Translations under genes and position numbers: made by a program
Notes under the pieces: model-generated
What the model was told of the DNA's origin: nothing
The model's input: the letters and a program-made list of their open reading frames with translations, nothing else
The model's database searches: none
Shown: piece after piece, positions 26,697 through 37,615 of the stretch
Layout: each line of letters begins with the position of its first letter
How positions within the stretch are numbered: the first letter of the stretch is position 1
Origin: Clostridia bacterium
GTDB taxonomy: Bacteria > Bacillota > Clostridia > Saccharofermentanales > Saccharofermentanaceae
Assembly: GCA_024403775.1 (NCBI GenBank)
Contig: JAKSRE010000004.1
Coordinates: 1 to 64,000, forward strand
Direction of reading: 5' to 3'
DNA: 64,000 nt

Positions 26697-29600
26697 TTAC
26701 ACCACTTCAACATTACTATCGCCACACAATAGCTTAAGTCTGTTTATTATCATTGGATCAGAATCTATATTACAGACTGAATCTAATAAAACAATCTGAT
26801 TAGTTTCCTTTATAAACATCTCAACTGGCGTAGTTCCATGAAAATAAACGCAGAAATTAAGAATTCGCATATAAAGTGGATTCTGAACAGAACCAGTATA
26901 ATTTATTCTTATTTTCTCAGGTTTCTTTCCCTCATTCACACTTGTACTATAAGCAGAATTATTACCATTAGTATTCTCTTGATTCTGCTGATTACTCCTA
27001 TAATTTCCCCAGTTATTTGAAGTTTTTCCAGAAGAATACAAAACCGCATTTATGACACGATCAGAAAGTAATCGTTTAATCTCATCAGCACTTTGCGGCA
27101 TATCATAAATTCTGTCTGGCATAAAAGAGATACTCTCATCATCTCTCATTCGAAGTTTTCCGACAATAATATATGAAGAATTCTTAGTTAGTCGACTGGC
27201 ATATTCATCAAACATTTTGCCAAATAAAACTGCTTCAAAAGTTCCATATAAATCCTCAAAACTCAAAACAGCCATCTGCTTTTTTGCCTTTGTAACTCGA
27301 ACAGATTTTCCTAACAGAATTCCTGCCATAATAACTGACTTATCTTCATTAAAAACTCTGTTATCAAAGTTATCTCTTGCTTCTCTTATGCGTTCAGTAT
27401 CAAAAGTTACAAGTTTTTCTATACAAGTAGAATATTCCATAAGAGGATGTCCTGATATATAGATTCCAACCATTTCTTTCTCATAAGAAAGTTTATCCAT
27501 CAAAGAATATTCTGGCATCTCAACTATGTTAATGCTGCCCGTAGCAGACATATCTACTCCAGAATCATCATCCTGTCCGAGATCAAACAGACTCATCTGA
27601 CCTTGTATCTGACTTGAAGCAGCTCGGTTCAATTTCTCTAATTCTGTCTGAATTGTTGCAATCATTGTTGCTCGTGAATAACCACTCCAGTCAAGAGCTG
27701 AAGCAAAAATAAGCGCCTCTATCATTTTGCGGTTAATATCTAGTCCAACACTTCTTGTGAGAAAATCTTCGAAGTTTTTAAATAGTCCATTTGTCTCACG
27801 TTCTTCAATCAAACCATTAACTGCACCCTCACCAACATTCTTGATAACTGACAGTCCGATGCGTATACTCTTAGAACCTTCAGGCGCAAATTTCGCTTTA
27901 CTTAAGTTCACATCAGGTGGCAGAATCTTAATTCCCATCTCCTCAGACTTAGCTATATACCATGCGGCCTGAGCCAGATTAAATCTGAACGAATTCATCA
28001 TTGCTGCCATAAACTCAACTGGATAATAGTACTTAAGATAGGCTGTATAATAGCCTACTACCGCATAAGCAGCAGCATGGGATTTGTTAAAGGCATAACC
28101 TGCAAAGTTACTTACATCATTAAATATCTTATCAGCTATCTCAGCAGATACACCTGTATTAACTGCACCTCTTACTATCTTACCATTCTCATCTTCACCG
28201 CCATATATAAACAGCTGTCTATATTTTTCCATCATAGACTTTTTCTTTTTACTCATGGCACGTCTGATATTGTCTGACTGACCCATTGAGAAACCAGCAA
28301 GATCTCGAACTATCTGCATAACCTGTTCCTGATAAACCATGCATCCATATGTAACATTTAATATCGGCTCAAGAAGTGGTGTATCATAGGTAATCTTTTG
28401 AGGATTGTGCTTACATTCAACATAGCGTGGAATCTGTTCCATTGGTCCTGGTCTGTAAAGCGAGATACCAGCGATAATATCCTCTATGCTATTCGGCTGA
28501 AGATCCTTCATAAACGAGGTCATACCTTTACTTTCAAGCTGGAATACACCTACCGTATCACCTCTTCCAATCATTTCAAAGACATTACTATCATCAAGCG
28601 GTAAAGCATCAAAATTAATCTTTACTCCATGACGCTCATATACCATGTCTGCAGTGTCTCTCATAACTGTAAGAGTTCTTAATCCAAGAAAATCGAATTT
28701 AAGAAGTCCAACGCTCTCAATATCGGCTTTTGCAAACTGAACAACTGTTGCCTCATCATTCTTTGATAACGGAGCAATCTCTGTAATAGGTTTACCAGAA
28801 ATAATGACGCCAGCAGCATGCGTTGAAGTATGTCTTGGAAGACCTTCAAGTCTCATCGAGTAATCAAGTACTTCTTTAATCTGTGGATCTGTCTCATATG
28901 CTGATTTAAGTTCTGCATTGATATCCATAGCTTTTGGAATAGTCATTCCAATGCTTTCAGGAATAAGTTTTGCTACTCTGTCAGCTACTGCATATGGCAC
29001 ATCAAGAGCTCTTGCAACATCTCTAATACAAAGTTTGGCAGCCAGAGTACCGAACGTTATTACCTGTGCTACTCTTTCTTTTCCATACTTTCGATCAACA
29101 TAATCAATTACTTCCTGTCTTCTCTCATAACAGAAATCGACATCAAAATCAGGCATAGATACACGTTCGCTGTTCAGAAATCTCTCAAACACAAGATTAT
29201 ATCGAAGCGGGTCTATATTTGTAATTCCAATACAATATGCAACAAGTGATCCTGCACCAGATCCTCTTCCTGGTCCGACCATAATCTCATGAGTTTTGGC
29301 ATAATTAATAAAGTCCCATACAATCAGGTAGTAATCAGTATATCCCATACTGTTAATTACACTTAACTCATATTCAATTCTATTCTTATAGTTCTCTACC
29401 TCGTCATACTTACCACAAACTTCAAATCTTGTCTTAAGGCCTTCATAAGTAAGATAAGATAAATACTCTTCATGAGAATTAAAGCCCTCTGGAATATCAT
29501 ATAGAGGAAGATGAATAGTATCAAAATCATACTCGACATTGCACATATCGACTATCTTCGATGTATTATCAACAGCTTCAGGCACCCCAGAAAAGAATTC

Positions 29601-30359
29601 ACGCATCTCTTCTTCTGACTTTAGATAAAAGTCATCTGTCTCCATTCTCATTCTGCTTACATCAGTAAGCTTGGCTCCTGTATCAATGCAAAGAAGAACG
29701 TCGTGAGCCTTACTGTCCTCCTTATGAAGGTAGTGACAGTCATTTGTAGCAACAAGCGGTATTCCTGTTTTATTTGATATTTTTATAAGTGTTGCATTTA
29801 CGATTGCCTGCTCGCTTAAACTATTACACTGAATCTCAAGATAGTAATTCCCTCTTCCGAAAAGCGAATCATACCATGTTACTGAATCTATAGCTTCTGC
29901 TAATCGATTCTCAGTTATAAGAGAAGGAATCTCACCAGCTAAGCATGCAGACAAACAGATTAACCCTTCATGATATCTTTGAAGAAGTTCTTTATCGATT
30001 CTTGGCTTTTTATAAAAGCCTTCTGTAAATCCCATGGATACTAATCTGTTAAGATTAACAAGGCCTTCGTTATTCTTGGCAAGCAAAATAAGATGGTGAT
30101 AAGAACGCTCATTATTTGAATAACTACGATCAAAGCGACTGTTAGGAGCAACATATACTTCACATCCAATTATTGGCTTTAAGCCTTTTGCTTTCATTGC
30201 TTTGTAAAATGAAACTGTTCCATACATTACACCATGATCAGTTATGGCACATGAATCCATACCTAATTCCAACAGGCGATCAGGCAGTTCATTAATTCTT
30301 ATTGCTCCATCAAGAAGACTAAATTCTGTATGTAAATGAAGATGTGCAAACTTACCCAT
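26697..30359 (-). CDS. dnaE: DNA polymerase III alpha subunit, DnaE type
   Basis: 1220 residues from the ATG at 30359, with AGGAG upstream; an in-frame ATG at 30380 overlaps the uvrB stop and is not used. N-terminal PHP domain (HLHLHTEFSLLDGA), polymerase palm with MPDFDVDFCYERRQEVIDY, GPGRGSGAGSLVAYC and the TSTHAAGVIIS stretch, then a helix-hairpin-helix and an OB domain (about 960-1080, VIMAGILLGKSVRVTK). In low-GC Gram-positives DnaE works beside PolC, extending RNA primers; PolC itself is not in the window. It is 17 bases after uvrB. Confidence 0.96.
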   Translation of the reverse strand: MGKFAHLHLHTEFSLLDGAIRINELPDRLLELGMDSCAITDHGVMYGTVSFYKAMKAKGLKPIIGCEVYVAPNSRFDRSYSNNERSYHHLILLAKNNEGLVNLNRLVSMGFTEGFYKKPRIDKELLQRYHEGLICLSACLAGEIPSLITENRLAEAIDSVTWYDSLFGRGNYYLEIQCNSLSEQAIVNATLIKISNKTGIPLVATNDCHYLHKEDSKAHDVLLCIDTGAKLTDVSRMRMETDDFYLKSEEEMREFFSGVPEAVDNTSKIVDMCNVEYDFDTIHLPLYDIPEGFNSHEEYLSYLTYEGLKTRFEVCGKYDEVENYKNRIEYELSVINSMGYTDYYLIVWDFINYAKTHEIMVGPGRGSGAGSLVAYCIGITNIDPLRYNLVFERFLNSERVSMPDFDVDFCYERRQEVIDYVDRKYGKERVAQVITFGTLAAKLCIRDVARALDVPYAVADRVAKLIPESIGMTIPKAMDINAELKSAYETDPQIKEVLDYSMRLEGLPRHTSTHAAGVIISGKPITEIAPLSKNDEATVVQFAKADIESVGLLKFDFLGLRTLTVMRDTADMVYERHGVKINFDALPLDDSNVFEMIGRGDTVGVFQLESKGMTSFMKDLQPNSIEDIIAGISLYRPGPMEQIPRYVECKHNPQKITYDTPLLEPILNVTYGCMVYQEQVMQIVRDLAGFSMGQSDNIRRAMSKKKKSMMEKYRQLFIYGGEDENGKIVRGAVNTGVSAEIADKIFNDVSNFAGYAFNKSHAAAYAVVGYYTAYLKYYYPVEFMAAMMNSFRFNLAQAAWYIAKSEEMGIKILPPDVNLSKAKFAPEGSKSIRIGLSVIKNVGEGAVNGLIEERETNGLFKNFEDFLTRSVGLDINRKMIEALIFASALDWSGYSRATMIATIQTELEKLNRAASSQIQGQMSLFDLGQDDDSGVDMSATGSINIVEMPEYSLMDKLSYEKEMVGIYISGHPLMEYSTCIEKLVTFDTERIREARDNFDNRVFNEDKSVIMAGILLGKSVRVTKAKKQMAVLSFEDLYGTFEAVLFGKMFDEYASRLTKNSSYIIVGKLRMRDDESISFMPDRIYDMPQSADEIKRLLSDRVINAVLYSSGKTSNNWGNYRSNQQNQENTNGNNSAYSTSVNEGKKPEKIRINYTGSVQNPLYMRILNFCVYFHGTTPVEMFIKETNQIVLLDSVCNIDSDPMIINRLKLLCGDSNVEVV

Positions 30360-30376
30360 TTGTATATCTCCTAATC

Positions 30377-32380
30377 TCATTCATTCTTAAGCTGAATAAT
30401 GAAATCTCTAATCTGAGCAGCCTTCTCAAAATCCAATTTCTCAGAAGCAGCCTTCATCTCCGCGTTAAGCTTATTAAGAAGTTTCTCTTTCTTATCCTTA
30501 TCGAGATTCTTGGTATTAATACTCTTTCCATCAACAATCTTGGTAATCTCTTTATCTGAAATCTTCTGCTCTTTAAGATCTTTCTGAAGAAGGTCAAAGG
30601 CATCACTGACATCCTTCTTAACACTCTTAGGAACAATATGATGTTCTTCGTTATAAGCCATCTGAATATTACGACGACGGTTAGTCTCTGAGATAGCATT
30701 CATCATAGAGTCAGTAACCTCATCAGCATAAAGAACTACACGTCCATTTACATTACGGGCACAACGGCCAATAATCTGAATAAGTGAACGTTCAGATCTC
30801 AGGAAACCTTCTTTATCAGCATCAAGAATCATAAGAAGAGACACTTCTGGAAGGTCAATTCCTTCTCTTAAAAGATTAATTCCGACTATGACATCAATCT
30901 CTCCTGTTCTGAGAGAACGTAAAATCTTCATTCTCTCAACAGTATCTATATCTGAGTGCAGATATTTAACGTTAATCTGTTCCTTTGTCAAAAAGTCAGT
31001 AAGATCTTCAGCCATTTTCTTAGTTAAAGTAAGGATAAGACTCTTATCACCCTTCTTTATATTCTCTTTCAAAAGTGACAAGATATCTTCAATCTGTCCT
31101 TCTACTGGCTTTATAAATATTTCTGGCTCAAGAAGACCTGTTGGTCTGATAATCTGCTCTACTATCTCATCAGAATGTTTCTTCTCATAATCCGCAGGAG
31201 TAGCTGATACAAAAACAGTATGACCCATTCTTTTCTCAAATTCATCAAATTTAAGTGGTCTGTTATCATATGCCGATGGAAGTCTGAAACCATAATTTAC
31301 AAGCATATCCTTACGTGATCGGTCGCCATTATACATGGCACCAACCTGAGATACTGTAACATGGGACTCATCTATAAATAACAGATAATCATCTGGGAAA
31401 AAGTCTAATAATGTACAAGGCGCTTCGCCCTGCTTTCTTCCTGAGATATGTCTTGAATAATTCTCGATACCCTTACAAAAACCAGTCTCATGCATAAGTT
31501 CTATATCATATCTGGTTCTCTGCTCTAATCTATAAGCTTCTATTAATTTTCCTTCGTCTCTAAAGTACTTGATTCGTTCATCAAGTTCAGATTCAATATT
31601 TGTAATTGCACGTTCAAGTTTTGCTTTTCCTGTAGCATAGTGCGATGCAGGATAAATCTCAACAAAATTTCTTACCCACTGGGTTTTACCAGTAATAGCA
31701 TGAACAAAACTTATTCTCTCTATCTCGTCATCAAAAAATGTAATTCTGGTAACGGTCTCCTCAGAATCAGGAGTAAAAATATCAACAGTGTCACCATTAA
31801 CTCTGAATGTTCCACGCTTAAAATCATAGTCAGCTCTGTCATACTGAACATTAACTAATGCAGCAATAAGCTGGTCTCTAGTAAGAGTCATACCAACACT
31901 TAACATTATGGTGAGTGACTTATAGTCTTCCTTATCACCGATACCATAGATACACGATACAGAAGCTACAACAATAACATCATTACGTGACAGAAGATTA
32001 GTAGTTGCGCAGTGACGCATACGGTCAATCTCATCGTTAATCGCACTATCCTTCTCTATATATGTATCTGATGCAGCAATATATGCTTCTGGCTGATAGT
32101 AGTCATAGTAACTGACAAAATATTCTACTGCATTGTTAGGAAACAATTCCTTAAACTCAGAATATAGCTGTCCTGCAAGAGTTTTATTGTGAGCCAAAAC
32201 AAGAGTTGGTCTATTAACTCTTGCAATAACATTAGCCATAGTAAAGGTCTTACCTGAACCTGTAACACCAAGAAGAGTCTGATACTTCTTGCCTTCAAGT
32301 ATACCCTTTGTAAGTTTATCAACAGCCTGTGGCTGATCGCCTGACAAGCTGTATGAAGATACCAATTCAAATTTATCCAT
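30377..32380 (-). CDS. uvrB: Excinuclease ABC subunit B
   Basis: 667 residues from the ATG at 32380 (AGGAG five bases upstream); the frame extends to 32440 without a ribosome site. Walker [15 protein letters not shown], beta-hairpin region [20 protein letters not shown], helicase motifs FIDESHVT and QIIGRCARN, and a C-terminal UVR motif ([20 protein letters not shown]). With UvrA it verifies DNA damage and recruits UvrC. It is divergent from the LtaS-like gene and leads the uvrB-dnaE-pfkA set. I see no SOS box consensus that I would trust in the 126-base intergenic gap. Confidence 0.97.
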   Translation of the reverse strand: MDKFELVSSYSLSGDQPQAVDKLTKGILEGKKYQTLLGVTGSGKTFTMANVIARVNRPTLVLAHNKTLAGQLYSEFKELFPNNAVEYFVSYYDYYQPEAYIAASDTYIEKDSAINDEIDRMRHCATTNLLSRNDVIVVASVSCIYGIGDKEDYKSLTIMLSVGMTLTRDQLIAALVNVQYDRADYDFKRGTFRVNGDTVDIFTPDSEETVTRITFFDDEIERISFVHAITGKTQWVRNFVEIYPASHYATGKAKLERAITNIESELDERIKYFRDEGKLIEAYRLEQRTRYDIELMHETGFCKGIENYSRHISGRKQGEAPCTLLDFFPDDYLLFIDESHVTVSQVGAMYNGDRSRKDMLVNYGFRLPSAYDNRPLKFDEFEKRMGHTVFVSATPADYEKKHSDEIVEQIIRPTGLLEPEIFIKPVEGQIEDILSLLKENIKKGDKSLILTLTKKMAEDLTDFLTKEQINVKYLHSDIDTVERMKILRSLRTGEIDVIVGINLLREGIDLPEVSLLMILDADKEGFLRSERSLIQIIGRCARNVNGRVVLYADEVTDSMMNAISETNRRRNIQMAYNEEHHIVPKSVKKDVSDAFDLLQKDLKEQKISDKEITKIVDGKSINTKNLDKDKKEKLLNKLNAEMKAASEKLDFEKAAQIRDFIIQLKNE

Positions 32381-32506
32381 TGCTACTCCTATAATCTCAC
32401 GATTACAACTCTTTTTTCTGACATATAAAACCCTTAACACTATACATCAAATCTAAGCAATAATGTTATAATTCAAGTAATTATTTTGTATTTTTAGGTG
32501 AGTTTT

Positions 32507-34582
32507 ATGATAAAGAAATATTTATTGCGTACATCTACGTATTTAATTTGTACCACCCTATTTATAGAGTTAATGATTTTTATTAATTCTACTTCTGAAA
32601 AACTCTTTTCTAATTTTATTAATACATTTTTACTAACCAGCTTTATGGTTACTATTCTTGCTGGCTTACTAAGTTTAATTCCCAAGCCTAAGATTTATCG
32701 TTCCATTACTGTTATAATAATTCTTATTTTCTCTTTTATTGGAGGAATAGAAATCTGTATAGATAATGCTTTCGGCTTTTATTCTTCAATCACCGATATG
32801 ATACAAAATGGTGGTAACGTTGCAACAGGATTTACAGCTAATTTAACAGGCGTAATCAAAGGAAACCTTCATAATCTGTTTTTGCTTTTCTGTCCAACAA
32901 TTATTTATATTTACCTACTAAAAAACAAATATATAAACGACAGCCGCAAAAACCGCATACCATGTTTTATCTTAATGGGAACAGGCATTTTATTATTCTG
33001 TTTATCAATGATTTCAGTATCAGTTACGAGTAAAAGATCATCTTATACAACAGACTTTACCTTTGATACAGCTGTAAGAAATTTTGGTCTTACCTCTGCA
33101 TTAAGACTCAATCCAATTCGTTCAAAGACACCAGAGACTCTTCAACCAGTTGAACTAAGTTCCGAAGAATTTTTCCTTCCTACACCAACTCCGACGCCTT
33201 TACCAACAGTTGCTGAGACTTCAGCAAATAGCGAATTAGAGGAAACGATAGAAATCACTCCATCACCTACTCCTACTCCAGTTCAGTATCACGACTGCGG
33301 TATTAATTTTACTGAGCTTTCCGAAAGTGAGACTAATTCAACCTATAAATCAATGGATGAATATATCGCCTCCCAGACGCCTTCAACATTTAATGAATAT
33401 ACTGGAATATTTGAAGGTTACAATCTGATACTTATTACTGCTGAAGCTTTTTCGAGAGAGGCTATCATTCCTGAACTTATGCCTACCCTTTATGAGATGT
33501 ATACTGAAGGAATCTACTTTGAAGACTACTATCAGCCTGCCTGGGGTGGCAGTACTTCAACTGGCGAATTCTCTAATATTATAGGCCTTATGCCAACTGA
33601 TGCAGTAAACAGCATGATGAGAACCCGTTATGACAATATGTACTATACACTTGGAAATCAGCTTCAAAGACTTAACTATTTCTCTGCTGCCTATCATGCT
33701 AATGATTATAAGTATTATAACCGACATCAGACACACACAAACCTTGGTTATGATACCTGGACAGGATACTGGAATGGACTTGAAGCTGGAATCACACTTC
33801 AGTGGCCTGAAAGTGATCTTGAGATGATTGACTATACTGTACCTATGTACATAAATCAGGAACCATTTAGTATCTATTACATGTCAGTAAGTGGTCACTG
33901 CAGTTATCACAAGGGATCTAATGCTATGTCTGCCAAGAACTTCTCATATGTTGAGGATATGGAATGTTCTAATACAATCAAGTGCTATTATGCTGCAAAT
34001 CTAGAATTAGAATTTGCCATGGAAAGCCTTGTTAAACAATTAGACGAAGCAGGTGTCTTAGATCATACACTTATTGTAATAGGTCCAGACCACTATCCTT
34101 ATGGTCTTGATAATAGTAGTGCCTGGGGAAATTCACAGGATTATCTTCAGGAATTATACGGCTACAAAGCAAGTACATGTTTTGAACGTGACCATTCTGT
34201 TCTGATTATTTGGACACCCAAACTTGAGGATATGAATATAACTGTAAGTGATCCAGCATTTAGTCTTGATATTGTACCTACAGTATCTAATCTTCTTGGA
34301 CTTGATTATGACTCAAGAATGCTTGTAGGACGCGATGTATTATCTAATGATACACCGATTATTTTCTGGCCTGACAGAAGCTGGAAGACCAATATCGGAA
34401 CGTATCGTTCATCTAACAGTTCATTTACTTTCGCTGAAGGAATAGAGCTGGATGACGAACAGAAATCAGCCTATATAGATACGATTAATTCAATTGTAAG
34501 AGCCCGCATCTCCTTCTCAGGAAATGTTGTTTATAATGACTATTATGGTCATATCTTTGGACCAGATGAAGACAATGGTTAA
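32507..34582 (+). CDS. LtaS-like phosphoglycerol transferase (sulfatase fold), membrane anchored
   Basis: 691 residues from the ATG at 32507 (AGGTGAG site). About five membrane helices lie in residues 8-175, then a Pro/Thr linker with two PTPTPTP-type blocks (225-233, 251-258), then an extracellular sulfatase-fold domain. The expected metal and nucleophile residues are visible by comparison with LtaS: Glu313 in LITAEAFSRE, Thr350 in GGSTSTGEF, and GPDHYPYG. LtaS polymerises glycerol-phosphate from phosphatidylglycerol, leaving diacylglycerol for the DagK in this window. Lachnospiraceae relatives may act on other glycans, so lipoteichoic acid synthesis itself is inferred. Confidence 0.85.
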   Translation: MIKKYLLRTSTYLICTTLFIELMIFINSTSEKLFSNFINTFLLTSFMVTILAGLLSLIPKPKIYRSITVIIILIFSFIGGIEICIDNAFGFYSSITDMIQNGGNVATGFTANLTGVIKGNLHNLFLLFCPTIIYIYLLKNKYINDSRKNRIPCFILMGTGILLFCLSMISVSVTSKRSSYTTDFTFDTAVRNFGLTSALRLNPIRSKTPETLQPVELSSEEFFLPTPTPTPLPTVAETSANSELEETIEITPSPTPTPVQYHDCGINFTELSESETNSTYKSMDEYIASQTPSTFNEYTGIFEGYNLILITAEAFSREAIIPELMPTLYEMYTEGIYFEDYYQPAWGGSTSTGEFSNIIGLMPTDAVNSMMRTRYDNMYYTLGNQLQRLNYFSAAYHANDYKYYNRHQTHTNLGYDTWTGYWNGLEAGITLQWPESDLEMIDYTVPMYINQEPFSIYYMSVSGHCSYHKGSNAMSAKNFSYVEDMECSNTIKCYYAANLELEFAMESLVKQLDEAGVLDHTLIVIGPDHYPYGLDNSSAWGNSQDYLQELYGYKASTCFERDHSVLIIWTPKLEDMNITVSDPAFSLDIVPTVSNLLGLDYDSRMLVGRDVLSNDTPIIFWPDRSWKTNIGTYRSSNSSFTFAEGIELDDEQKSAYIDTINSIVRARISFSGNVVYNDYYGHIFGPDEDNG

Positions 34583-34600
34583 TGAAGCAAATATAGCTAT

Positions 34601-34636
34601 AAAAAACCTCTCCACTATCCAAGTGAAGAGGTTTTT
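34601..34636. terminator. Bidirectional terminator between converging genes
   Basis: AAAAACCTCTCCACT pairs with AGTGAAGAGGTTTTT (one mismatch, 5-nt loop). A-run on one side and T-run on the other, so it can end both the LtaS-like transcript and the GH73-DUF4214 transcript. Confidence 0.85.
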
Positions 34637-34686
34637 ATTTTGAGTTTTCGCTAAAGTTTTGACACTTTATTAAACTTAGTTATTTG

Positions 34687-37128
34687 TTATCCAAACTGAT
34701 AACCGTTATATGGATAGAATCCAGCATCTATACAAAGACCTACATACTCTGGTGAATATACAAATCCTTCAAATACCTTTTCAAGGTCTTCACCATCATT
34801 AAGTTTTTGTACCCAGCCCTCAAATCCTAGTGGATCTGGATCACGGTTAAGGAAAATCTGATAGAATCTTGTAACCATTTCCTCATTAGTTAATCCCATG
34901 TTCTTCATCTCAGTACTAAAGATGAATCCATAAGCTACTCCGTAACCAGTATTACTATGATTTACAAGCTGTTCTGACCATCCTCTGAAGCCTTCTTCAT
35001 CTGCTTCACGACCGAGTGCCAGCCAGTAAAGTCTTCCAACAAAGCTTTCGATCTTTTCTCTGTTTGCAGTAAGAGAATATACATTCTTTGCTACATACGC
35101 TCTAGTAAGTACTCCATAAGAATTGAATATAGCAATATACTCTGGAGAATTAACAAAGCCCTGAATAACATACTCTCTTGAATAATATCCTTCAAGTGCA
35201 CCAACCCAGTATTCAAATCCGGCACTGTCGGCTTCACGATTGAAACAGATTTTATAAAGAACTGATACAAACTCACCATTTGACAAGTTAAGGTTCATAA
35301 ACTCCTGAGAAGTAGCAAATGCTGCCGCAACTTCCGGACCACTCATAGTCTTATTAGACAAAACAGTAATCCAGTTAACCATTCCATCATAATCAGCATC
35401 ACGGCCAAGGAAACCTCTGTAAAGTGACTGAACTAATGGAATCAGACTGTCAAAGCTGCTGGTTATATCGTTAGCTTCATATTTTGCCAGACTGATACTA
35501 TATACACCTAAGCATCGCTTTGCTTCATCACTATTAACTAATGTCTCCAGAACTGACAATCTTGAACCATAGTTATTAAGAATATTAAGACAGTTTTGAA
35601 GTCCCTGAGAATCTGCTTCTCTGTTAAGAATAAGCTGATAAAGAATTCGTATAAATTCCTCATTAGTAAGATTTAATGAACTAAAATCAGTACCTCTAAT
35701 CACTGATGCTATATATGTACCAGCTGAACAGTCAGCAAGAAGATTTCTGCTATCTGCTAATTCTGTGGAACCAGGATCTCTGTTAAGTAGTGCATTATAA
35801 ACACGATAAATAAATGCATCGTATCTCGTTGTACTTGTTGGAAGATCACAGGCAACTTCTGGCATATCTGAGAAAACAGGAATATAGAACTCAAGTGCAG
35901 TATCAAGAAGTCCAGAACTCTTATATGAAGAATACATTCTTTTTGACTCTGAAGTAGCTGACTGAAGCGCAGTCATATACTGATGTTTACCAAGACTACT
36001 TTGTCTGTTTGGGGAACAGTTAAATCTCATGTAATACAGTGTATACTGACCTTTGCCTACGTAATTATCATTAATCCACATTGAACCACCAATAATGGAT
36101 GCTCCCTCTGAATCCCAAGGCAGCAGATATTTAGCATTAAATGCTTCGTCAAGGCCATACTGGGCAAAAGAAAGTCCAACTCGTGAAGCATCAATTACAT
36201 CAGAATAAGCTCCGATATTATAAAAGTTATAATAACCTGAAGCACCTGAAGAAGAAGAACTGCCCTTTGTACCACACTCCTGAATAACATGACTTGCAAG
36301 AAAAATAGGATTGATTCCTGAAGCATTGCCTGCGAGACCGAAAATCTCCTTATAAGTATATGTTTCTTCTCCGAAAGTCGCAGTTTTAGGATCTTCCATA
36401 AATGTACCATTTAGTACTTTGGAAATAAAATTGTTATCAATTCCTGTAGCAGAATTTCTTAAATCCACAAACTGGAATATAGCTGAATCAGTTAACAGAT
36501 TACGAGGGTCAATATAATATGCAATAATACCTCTAGAAGCATTCACCCAGTTAGGTGAATCATAAACCCCTGTAAAAGACTGTGATATCCAGGATGCATC
36601 TACAGTATTTTGTACTAGTGACACGCCCTTCTGAGCTTCAAGATTCAAAAAAGCATTCCAGCTCTCACCAACGTATTCAGCGTGGAAAATCCAGTTTGGA
36701 TGACTCTCATGAAGTTCTCGTAAATAACTCTTATAAGATTCAGGGAAACCGGAAATTGAATCTTCAAAAGCAAAATCGGAACTTGGAACACTAACCGGAG
36801 CATCTTTTTGAATGAAGTGAGAAGCTACATACCCTTCATAAACAGTTCCGTCCTTCTCAACCTTGATATGATACCAGGTATAATAGCCTGAAGTATCATC
36901 AGAAGCAGAGTCTACTTCTTCAACTATTTGAACTTGAGCTGACAAAGGAACTGTTGTTACAAGATCTCTTTTTGTCGAAGGACCACTTCTCATATTTACA
37001 CTACTATTAACATTAACTATTCTTGCATTGGTTTCAAGGGTTGCAAAAACATTCATGCAGGGCATAAAGACAGTAAGCACTACTATCGCTATGATAATAG
37101 TAGATATTGTTTTACAAAATTTCTGCAT
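34687..37128 (-). CDS. Secreted GH73-type glucosaminidase with SH3 and six DUF4214 units
   Basis: 813 residues. Signal peptide (about 1-30), bacterial SH3 domain (about 33-108, NSSVNMRSGPS), a conserved linker domain, then a glucosaminidase-like catalytic domain (about 250-400) with a candidate acid Glu284 in ASHVIQECG and YYNFYNIGAYS. From about 435 to the end are six DUF4214 units in three pairs, each with motifs such as LGRDADYDGMVNWI and NREADSAGFEYWV. It probably cleaves peptidoglycan glycan strands outside the cell; DUF4214 has no agreed ligand. Monocistronic, divergent from TM1266/hydG. Confidence 0.87.
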   Translation of the reverse strand: MQKFCKTISTIIIAIVVLTVFMPCMNVFATLETNARIVNVNSSVNMRSGPSTKRDLVTTVPLSAQVQIVEEVDSASDDTSGYYTWYHIKVEKDGTVYEGYVASHFIQKDAPVSVPSSDFAFEDSISGFPESYKSYLRELHESHPNWIFHAEYVGESWNAFLNLEAQKGVSLVQNTVDASWISQSFTGVYDSPNWVNASRGIIAYYIDPRNLLTDSAIFQFVDLRNSATGIDNNFISKVLNGTFMEDPKTATFGEETYTYKEIFGLAGNASGINPIFLASHVIQECGTKGSSSSSGASGYYNFYNIGAYSDVIDASRVGLSFAQYGLDEAFNAKYLLPWDSEGASIIGGSMWINDNYVGKGQYTLYYMRFNCSPNRQSSLGKHQYMTALQSATSESKRMYSSYKSSGLLDTALEFYIPVFSDMPEVACDLPTSTTRYDAFIYRVYNALLNRDPGSTELADSRNLLADCSAGTYIASVIRGTDFSSLNLTNEEFIRILYQLILNREADSQGLQNCLNILNNYGSRLSVLETLVNSDEAKRCLGVYSISLAKYEANDITSSFDSLIPLVQSLYRGFLGRDADYDGMVNWITVLSNKTMSGPEVAAAFATSQEFMNLNLSNGEFVSVLYKICFNREADSAGFEYWVGALEGYYSREYVIQGFVNSPEYIAIFNSYGVLTRAYVAKNVYSLTANREKIESFVGRLYWLALGREADEEGFRGWSEQLVNHSNTGYGVAYGFIFSTEMKNMGLTNEEMVTRFYQIFLNRDPDPLGFEGWVQKLNDGEDLEKVFEGFVYSPEYVGLCIDAGFYPYNGYQFG

Positions 37129-37281
37129 TATAGATCTCCTTTAATCTAGATTTACTTTCTCATAATACAAATAAATTTTACTATACTTTGAATGCAAACC
37201 TTATTATCAACGGGCATTTGTGATATTATCGTAACAATATTGTATTTAAATCGCATTACAGTGCAGAAAGATAAGATTCAT

Positions 37282-37533
37282 ATGGAAACAAGAGTAGCAT
37301 TAATTGGAATTATCATCGAAGAGAAAACATTAGTGAGTCAGTTAAATGAAATCATTTCTGAATATTCTGACTATGTAATCGGCAGAATGGGAATTCCATA
37401 TCCTAAGAAAAACATCAGTGTTATAAGCCTTGCTGTAGATGCTCCCTCTGATATAATTAGTGCTATTTCTGGAAAGATAGGTCGCCTTGAAGGCATATCT
37501 GTAAAAACAGTTTACTCTAAATCAAATGTTTAA
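37282..37533 (+). CDS. TM1266-family putative iron-only hydrogenase regulator
   Basis: 83 residues from the ATG at 37282; the frame extends to 37192 but the family starts at METRVALIGIII. It is an ACT/NikR-C-like ferredoxin fold. The segments VALIGIIIEE, YVIGRMGIPYPKKNISVISLAVDA and GKIGRLEGISVKTVYSK are those of the small protein annotated beside hydG in many clostridia. No DNA-binding domain is present, so 'regulator' is a legacy name; small-molecule sensing is plausible. The ribosome site is weak (AGAAAG). It lies 82 bases upstream of hydG, likely co-transcribed. Confidence 0.85.
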   Translation: METRVALIGIIIEEKTLVSQLNEIISEYSDYVIGRMGIPYPKKNISVISLAVDAPSDIISAISGKIGRLEGISVKTVYSKSNV

Positions 37534-37615
37534 TAATAAAGTTTAGTGTGCTATAATTCACTGATATTACTAATGGGGAAGTATTTTCTGACCCAAAAGA
37601 AAGGACACTAATTAT

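Noticed and set aside
33180..33280. Repeated CCTACTCC-type sequence as a DNA repeat element
   Set aside because: It is explained by the codons of the Pro/Thr linker in the LtaS-like protein.
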